Shown here: piece by piece, positions 6,636 through 9,750 of the stretch
How the letters are laid out: the number at the start of each line of letters is the position of its first letter
Numbering within the stretch: the first letter of the stretch is position 1
Assembly (NCBI GenBank): GCA_016789485.1
Contig: JAEURE010000078.1
Location: 1-9,750, forward strand
Length of the DNA: 9,750 bases
Direction: 5' to 3'
Source of the DNA: Anaerolineales bacterium
GTDB taxonomy: Bacteria; Chloroflexota; Anaerolineae; Anaerolineales; Villigracilaceae
Position numbers and translations under genes: made by a program
The notes under the pieces: model-generated
What the model was told of the DNA's origin: nothing
The model's input: only the letters and a program-made list of their open reading frames with translations
Database searches by the model: none

Positions 6636-7511
6636 ATGTCAAAAATTAAAGACAAGATCGTTGTAGTGACAGGCTCCACCCGCGGATTTGGCTACGCCAT
6701 CGCCGAATCCATGCTCGAAGCAGGAGCCATCGTCGCTGTAACTGGAAGAAGCCAACAGGCAGTGAATGCCGCATTGGCCACGCTCCAGCTCAAAGGGCGT
6801 GTGAGCGGATTTGTGATGGACGTCCGCGAAGAAGAACAAGTCTACAAATTGGTCGAAGATGTCATCCGTGAATTTGGCCGCATCGATATCTGGGTCAACA
6901 ATGCGGGCTATTCCAACGCGGCGGGTATGATGCTCGACATGAATCCGCAAGACGCATTGGATATGTTCATGTCGAACGATCTCGGTGTACTGCGATGCAC
7001 GCAAGCCATCATGCATTACATGCTCCCACGCAAACAAGGGCTGCTGATCAATATTTACGGCAATGGAAGTTTCCTGCGCCCTGCATCCCCTACTGGCCTA
7101 TACGGCGCAACAAAAGCGTGGATCACATCTTTCACGCGCAGTCTGGCAGTTGAACTCAAAGGCAGCGGCATACAAATTTTGGGATTCAGCCCAGGCATGA
7201 TGACCACCGACATGCTCACCAGCCCAATCGTGGTCGGCGAGCGCGGAAAAGAAATGTTGAAGAATTTTGGTTTTGTATTACGCTTTCTCGGCCAGCCAGC
7301 CAAATATGCTTCAAACAAATTGGTAAAAACGGTTGCGGGCAATCACAAAGAATTTACCGAAGTTAAATTATTCAAACCATGGACTCCCCTGCTCGGCCTG
7401 ATTCGCGTCGGTTGGGAGAACCTAACTAAAACTGGAAAAAAACCTGAGTTCGAATTTCATTATCAGGAAGCGTATCGATCCAAATATTTAGACAAAGGGA
7501 AAAATGGATAA
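6636..7511 (+). CDS. short-chain dehydrogenase/reductase (SDR)
   Basis: This is a classical Rossmann-fold NAD(P)-dependent oxidoreductase of 291 residues; its substrate is unknown. The nucleotide-binding motif TGSTRGFG is at 12-19, VNNAG at 87-91, the structural Asn at 114, and the catalytic YGATK at Tyr156/Lys160. PGMMTTDM follows as in many SDRs. Where family members usually have NISS, this one has NIYGNGS. The residue 13 before the Tyr is Asn143 and the nearest Ser is Ser145, so the catalytic serine is shifted or absent. Arg38 at the end of strand 2 suggests NADP. An in-frame ATG at 6624 would add four residues; I prefer 6636 because a GAG lies 7 bases before it and the fold begins immediately. 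It overlaps the transporter gene by 8 bp, so it heads a probable four-gene operon. Confidence 0.88.
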   Translation: MSKIKDKIVVVTGSTRGFGYAIAESMLEAGAIVAVTGRSQQAVNAALATLQLKGRVSGFVMDVREEEQVYKLVEDVIREFGRIDIWVNNAGYSNAAGMMLDMNPQDALDMFMSNDLGVLRCTQAIMHYMLPRKQGLLINIYGNGSFLRPASPTGLYGATKAWITSFTRSLAVELKGSGIQILGFSPGMMTTDMLTSPIVVGERGKEMLKNFGFVLRFLGQPAKYASNKLVKTVAGNHKEFTEVKLFKPWTPLLGLIRVGWENLTKTGKKPEFEFHYQEAYRSKYLDKGKNG

Positions 7512-8724
7512 CAAACGTCTCTTCTCAATCATTCTCGTCGTTTTTATTGACTTGCTCGGCTTCAGCTTGATCCTTCCGCTTCTACCGTATTACGCTGAAA
7601 CCTTCAGCGCCAGCCAAACCACCACTGGAATTTTGATCGCTTCCTACGCACTCATGCAATTGATCGGCGCGCCGATTCTTGGCCGCCTCTCCGACCGCTT
7701 CGGACGCCGCCCTGTTTTGCTCCTCAGCGTCTTCGGCACCTTCCTCGGCTTTTTATTACTCGGATTCGCCAATGCATTATGGATGCTCTTCGCCAGCCGC
7801 ATTTTAGACGGTCTCACAGGCGGCAACTTAAGTGTGGCACAAGCCTACATCTCAGATGTCACCGACGAAAAAAGTCGCTCCAAAGGCTTGGGTATGATCG
7901 GCGCAGCCTTCGGCCTCGGCTTCATCATCGGCCCCGTCACTGGCGGGCTGCTCAGCCAATGGGGCTACGCTGTCCCTGCATTTGCCGCCGCGGCCATTTC
8001 ACTCATCAATCTTATTTTGATTTACGTCTGGCTTCCTGAATCGCTAACAGAAGAGAAGCGCAGTCAAATGCCCGAAAAACGGCCAGCCGTCACTTTGAAC
8101 GCACTGTTTGTCGCATTCCAACGTCCCTTCACTGGCTCGATCCTCATCACCCGCTTCTTCTTTGGATTGGCCTTCGCAATTTTTCAAACCATCTTCGCGT
8201 TGTATGCGCTCGCGAAATTCAACCTCACCGCGCGTGACACTGGCTTCGTACTAACCTACGTTGGCGTGCTTTCCGTCATCGTGCAAGGCTTCCTTGTTGG
8301 CCGCCTCACCAATCGTTACCGCGAAGATCTTCTCATCACCGCCTCAGTTGTTTTAATGGGCATTTCCCTGCTCGGTTGGGCATTAGCCCCGTCCGTGATT
8401 TGGCTGTACATTATTATGACGCCCACCGCGCTCTCAGGCGGTCGGCTCAACACCTTACTTTCCAGTACACTCACCAAAGCCGTAGCCCCGCAGGAAATCG
8501 GCGGCATCCTGGGTTTATCTGCCGCAGTCGAAAGCTCCACGCGCATCATTGCCCCAATTTTAGGAGGCGTATTATTACAACAGATCGGCACCTGGGCGCC
8601 AGGCATCTTTGGCGCCGTTCTCATGGCTGGCGTTAGCGGTTACGTTTTCATCAAGATCTACAATCATCCGATCGTCGCCGCCTTCAAACAGAATAAAACC
8701 GCACCCATTCCCGTTTCGGATTAA
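7504..8724 (+). CDS. MFS transporter, drug:H+ antiporter type (TetA-like)
   Basis: This is an inner-membrane secondary transporter of 406 residues, matching the 12-helix DHA1 family. Helix 1 carries FIDLLGFSLILPLLPYY with Asp16. Motif A between helices 2 and 3 is GRLSDRFGRR at 60-69. The antiporter motif C (GAAFGLGFIIGPVTGG) is at 133-148. The pattern is closest to the TetA class of tetracycline and multidrug exporters, but substrate cannot be read from this, and chromosomal relatives often export unknown small molecules. The start ATG overlaps the end of the dehydrogenase gene and has AAAGGGA upstream. The context suggests export of a compound made or modified by the adjacent dehydrogenase, or simple co-regulation. 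A resistance role is unproven. Confidence 0.9.
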   Translation: MDNKRLFSIILVVFIDLLGFSLILPLLPYYAETFSASQTTTGILIASYALMQLIGAPILGRLSDRFGRRPVLLLSVFGTFLGFLLLGFANALWMLFASRILDGLTGGNLSVAQAYISDVTDEKSRSKGLGMIGAAFGLGFIIGPVTGGLLSQWGYAVPAFAAAAISLINLILIYVWLPESLTEEKRSQMPEKRPAVTLNALFVAFQRPFTGSILITRFFFGLAFAIFQTIFALYALAKFNLTARDTGFVLTYVGVLSVIVQGFLVGRLTNRYREDLLITASVVLMGISLLGWALAPSVIWLYIIMTPTALSGGRLNTLLSSTLTKAVAPQEIGGILGLSAAVESSTRIIAPILGGVLLQQIGTWAPGIFGAVLMAGVSGYVFIKIYNHPIVAAFKQNKTAPIPVSD

Positions 8725-8772
8725 GAACCGCTTCGTACTTACCTGTCACTTGTTCCATTAAAGGAGTTGATC

Positions 8773-9393
8773 ATGCCCGATAACATCACCCGCTACGAAT
8801 TACCCTCTACAGGCATCACCCTGCTCGGTTATATCGTACGCCGTATGCACAAAACGCAATGGCTGATGTCCGTCCCTGCGCTGCTGGCTGAAAATAAAAC
8901 CAGCGAAGCTCTCGCCCAAATTGCCGTGTATGCGGTCACATCATCAACTTCTTTCGGGCGGGCTTATTACCAACCGCAATTCAACCCAGCAGGCGCAGAA
9001 ATCTCCGAAGCAGATACGGTCACAGGCGCAATCGTGACAGCTAAATTAGTATCCACTTCGCCGCACTATCTCATCACATACACCGCCGTCATGCCCAACG
9101 GAGATCTATTCTCAGGCAGTGAAGAGATCACAGGCACCACTGTCGGCCTCCGCGGACTGGGCATGCCCGCGCCATCAAAATTCAATTTCAAATCAGGCAT
9201 GTATACCGCCGACCTGACAGGCATCCTCACCAGTGAACTCGCGCTCTCGTTCATTGGTCACACTCGCATCCGCGCGTATGGCTTTCTAAATTTCAACGAC
9301 AATGCAAGCAATACAGGCAAATTAACCATAGACCGTAAAGAATTCATTAGCCTGGAAATAAACAACAAAAAAACGAGGCTTCAATTCGTATGA
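8773..9393 (+). CDS. conserved-looking hypothetical protein, 206 residues
   Basis: I do not recognise this family. The protein has no signal peptide or clear transmembrane helix. The first 50 residues could be helical (LLGYIVRRMHKTQWLMSVPALLAENKTSEALA, in parts amphipathic) and the remainder looks beta-rich with many Thr, Gly and Ser. Near residues 125-155 it has LRGLGMPAPSKFNFKSGMYT and then DLTGILTSELALSFIG, and near the end IRAYGFLNFNDNASNTGKLTIDR. It could be a lipid- or cofactor-binding accessory protein, but nothing in the sequence proves that. The ATG at 8773 is chosen because AAGGAG (8761-8766) sits 6 bases upstream. A TTG two codons earlier abuts that site and is less likely. Its stop overlaps the photolyase start in ATGA, so the two are coupled. 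Confidence 0.8.
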   Translation: MPDNITRYELPSTGITLLGYIVRRMHKTQWLMSVPALLAENKTSEALAQIAVYAVTSSTSFGRAYYQPQFNPAGAEISEADTVTGAIVTAKLVSTSPHYLITYTAVMPNGDLFSGSEEITGTTVGLRGLGMPAPSKFNFKSGMYTADLTGILTSELALSFIGHTRIRAYGFLNFNDNASNTGKLTIDRKEFISLEINNKKTRLQFV

Positions 9394-9750
9394 CTGCCAT
9401 CTGGTGGATTCGCCGCGACTTAAGATTAACCGACAATCCTGCGCTTCAAGCCTCGCTGACGGCTGATTTTGTCATCCCAGTCTTCATCCTCGACCCGGCG
9501 TTTTCCTCCCAATCCCTCCGCCGACGAAATTTTCTCTACGAAGGGCTGGCCGCATTAGACAAAGATCTCCGCGCACACGGTTCCTACCTTGTCATTCGCA
9601 AAGGCAAGCCCATTGACGTTCTTAGAAACCTGTTTGAAGAAACCCATGCTGAAACCATCTTCGCCGAGGAAGATTTCACCCCCCACGCCCGCAAACGGGA
9701 CGGGCTCATTGCAAAAGTCCTGCCATTGCAGCTCATTCATGGTCAAACTG
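9390..9750 (+). CDS. phrB: deoxyribodipyrimidine photolyase, N-terminal 120 residues (runs off the right edge)
   Basis: This is a DNA repair flavoprotein of the photolyase/cryptochrome family, which uses blue light to split UV-induced pyrimidine dimers. The visible part is the N-terminal alpha/beta antenna-binding domain: MTAIWWIRRDLRLTDNPAL at the start, then VIPVFILDP near 28-36, and FAEEDFTPHARKRD near 92-105. These match class I photolyases. The FAD-binding C-terminal domain (families are about 420-480 residues) is outside the window, so CPD photolyase, another photolyase class or cryptochrome cannot be separated with certainty. Translation is probably coupled to the preceding gene through the ATGA overlap, and GAGG lies about 11 bases upstream. 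Neighbouring carotenoid genes and the CarH-like regulator suggest light-induced expression. Confidence 0.93.
   Translation, partial: MTAIWWIRRDLRLTDNPALQASLTADFVIPVFILDPAFSSQSLRRRNFLYEGLAALDKDLRAHGSYLVIRKGKPIDVLRNLFEETHAETIFAEEDFTPHARKRDGLIAKVLPLQLIHGQT

Noticed and set aside
7504..8724. Tetracycline-resistance gene tetA
   Set aside because: The motifs fit the TetA-like DHA1 group, but many chromosomal exporters share them. No tetR-type repressor or mobile element is adjacent, so a resistance call is not supported.

Overview
The window is a bacterial chromosomal segment with about 50% GC and tightly packed genes. It holds nine recognisable genes or gene pieces and one unrecognised gene. It has the look of a pigment and light-response locus. 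The composition, the methylmalonyl-CoA epimerase, and a CarH-like regulator with an extra C-terminal region next to a probable DICT protein would fit a Chloroflexota (Anaerolineae-like) genome. That placement is an inference from remembered family distribution and has not been tested by a search.

Left part (1-1714, all minus strand). A lipoprotein-type SGNH/GDSL hydrolase, methylmalonyl-CoA epimerase and tilS (cut off by the window edge) follow each other with gaps of 32 and 17 bp and probably form one transcription unit. A perfect 34-bp palindrome (1728-1761) separates this unit from crtB.

Centre (1824-6387), the core of the window. Phytoene synthase crtB (minus) and phytoene desaturase crtI (plus) diverge from a 182-bp control region. 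That region contains two back-to-back sigma70-like promoters, each with a 16-bp spacer. Their -35 hexamers lie inside the two arms of a perfect 13-bp inverted repeat. Downstream of crtI, in the same operon, are a MerR-type regulator with a cobalamin-binding domain (CarH/LitR class, with the Wx9EH signature) and a small protein that looks like a stand-alone DICT sensory domain. The simplest model is that the B12-dependent photoreceptor represses both crt promoters in the dark, including that of its own operon, and releases them in light. The DICT protein may be a second input or a partner.

Right part (6636-9750, all plus strand). A short-chain dehydrogenase/reductase, a TetA-like MFS transporter, an unrecognised 206-residue protein and a DNA photolyase (cut off by the window edge) are coupled by overlaps of 8 and 4 bp and one 48-bp gap. 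They look like one operon. Photolyase beside carotenoid genes and a CarH-type regulator is a known arrangement, for example in Thermus, and fits coordinated photoprotection: carotenoids quench excited states and photolyase repairs UV lesions. The 236-bp (counting from the ATG at 6624) or 248-bp gap before this operon contains several consecutive small inverted repeats. No tRNA, rRNA, CRISPR or insertion sequence was seen.
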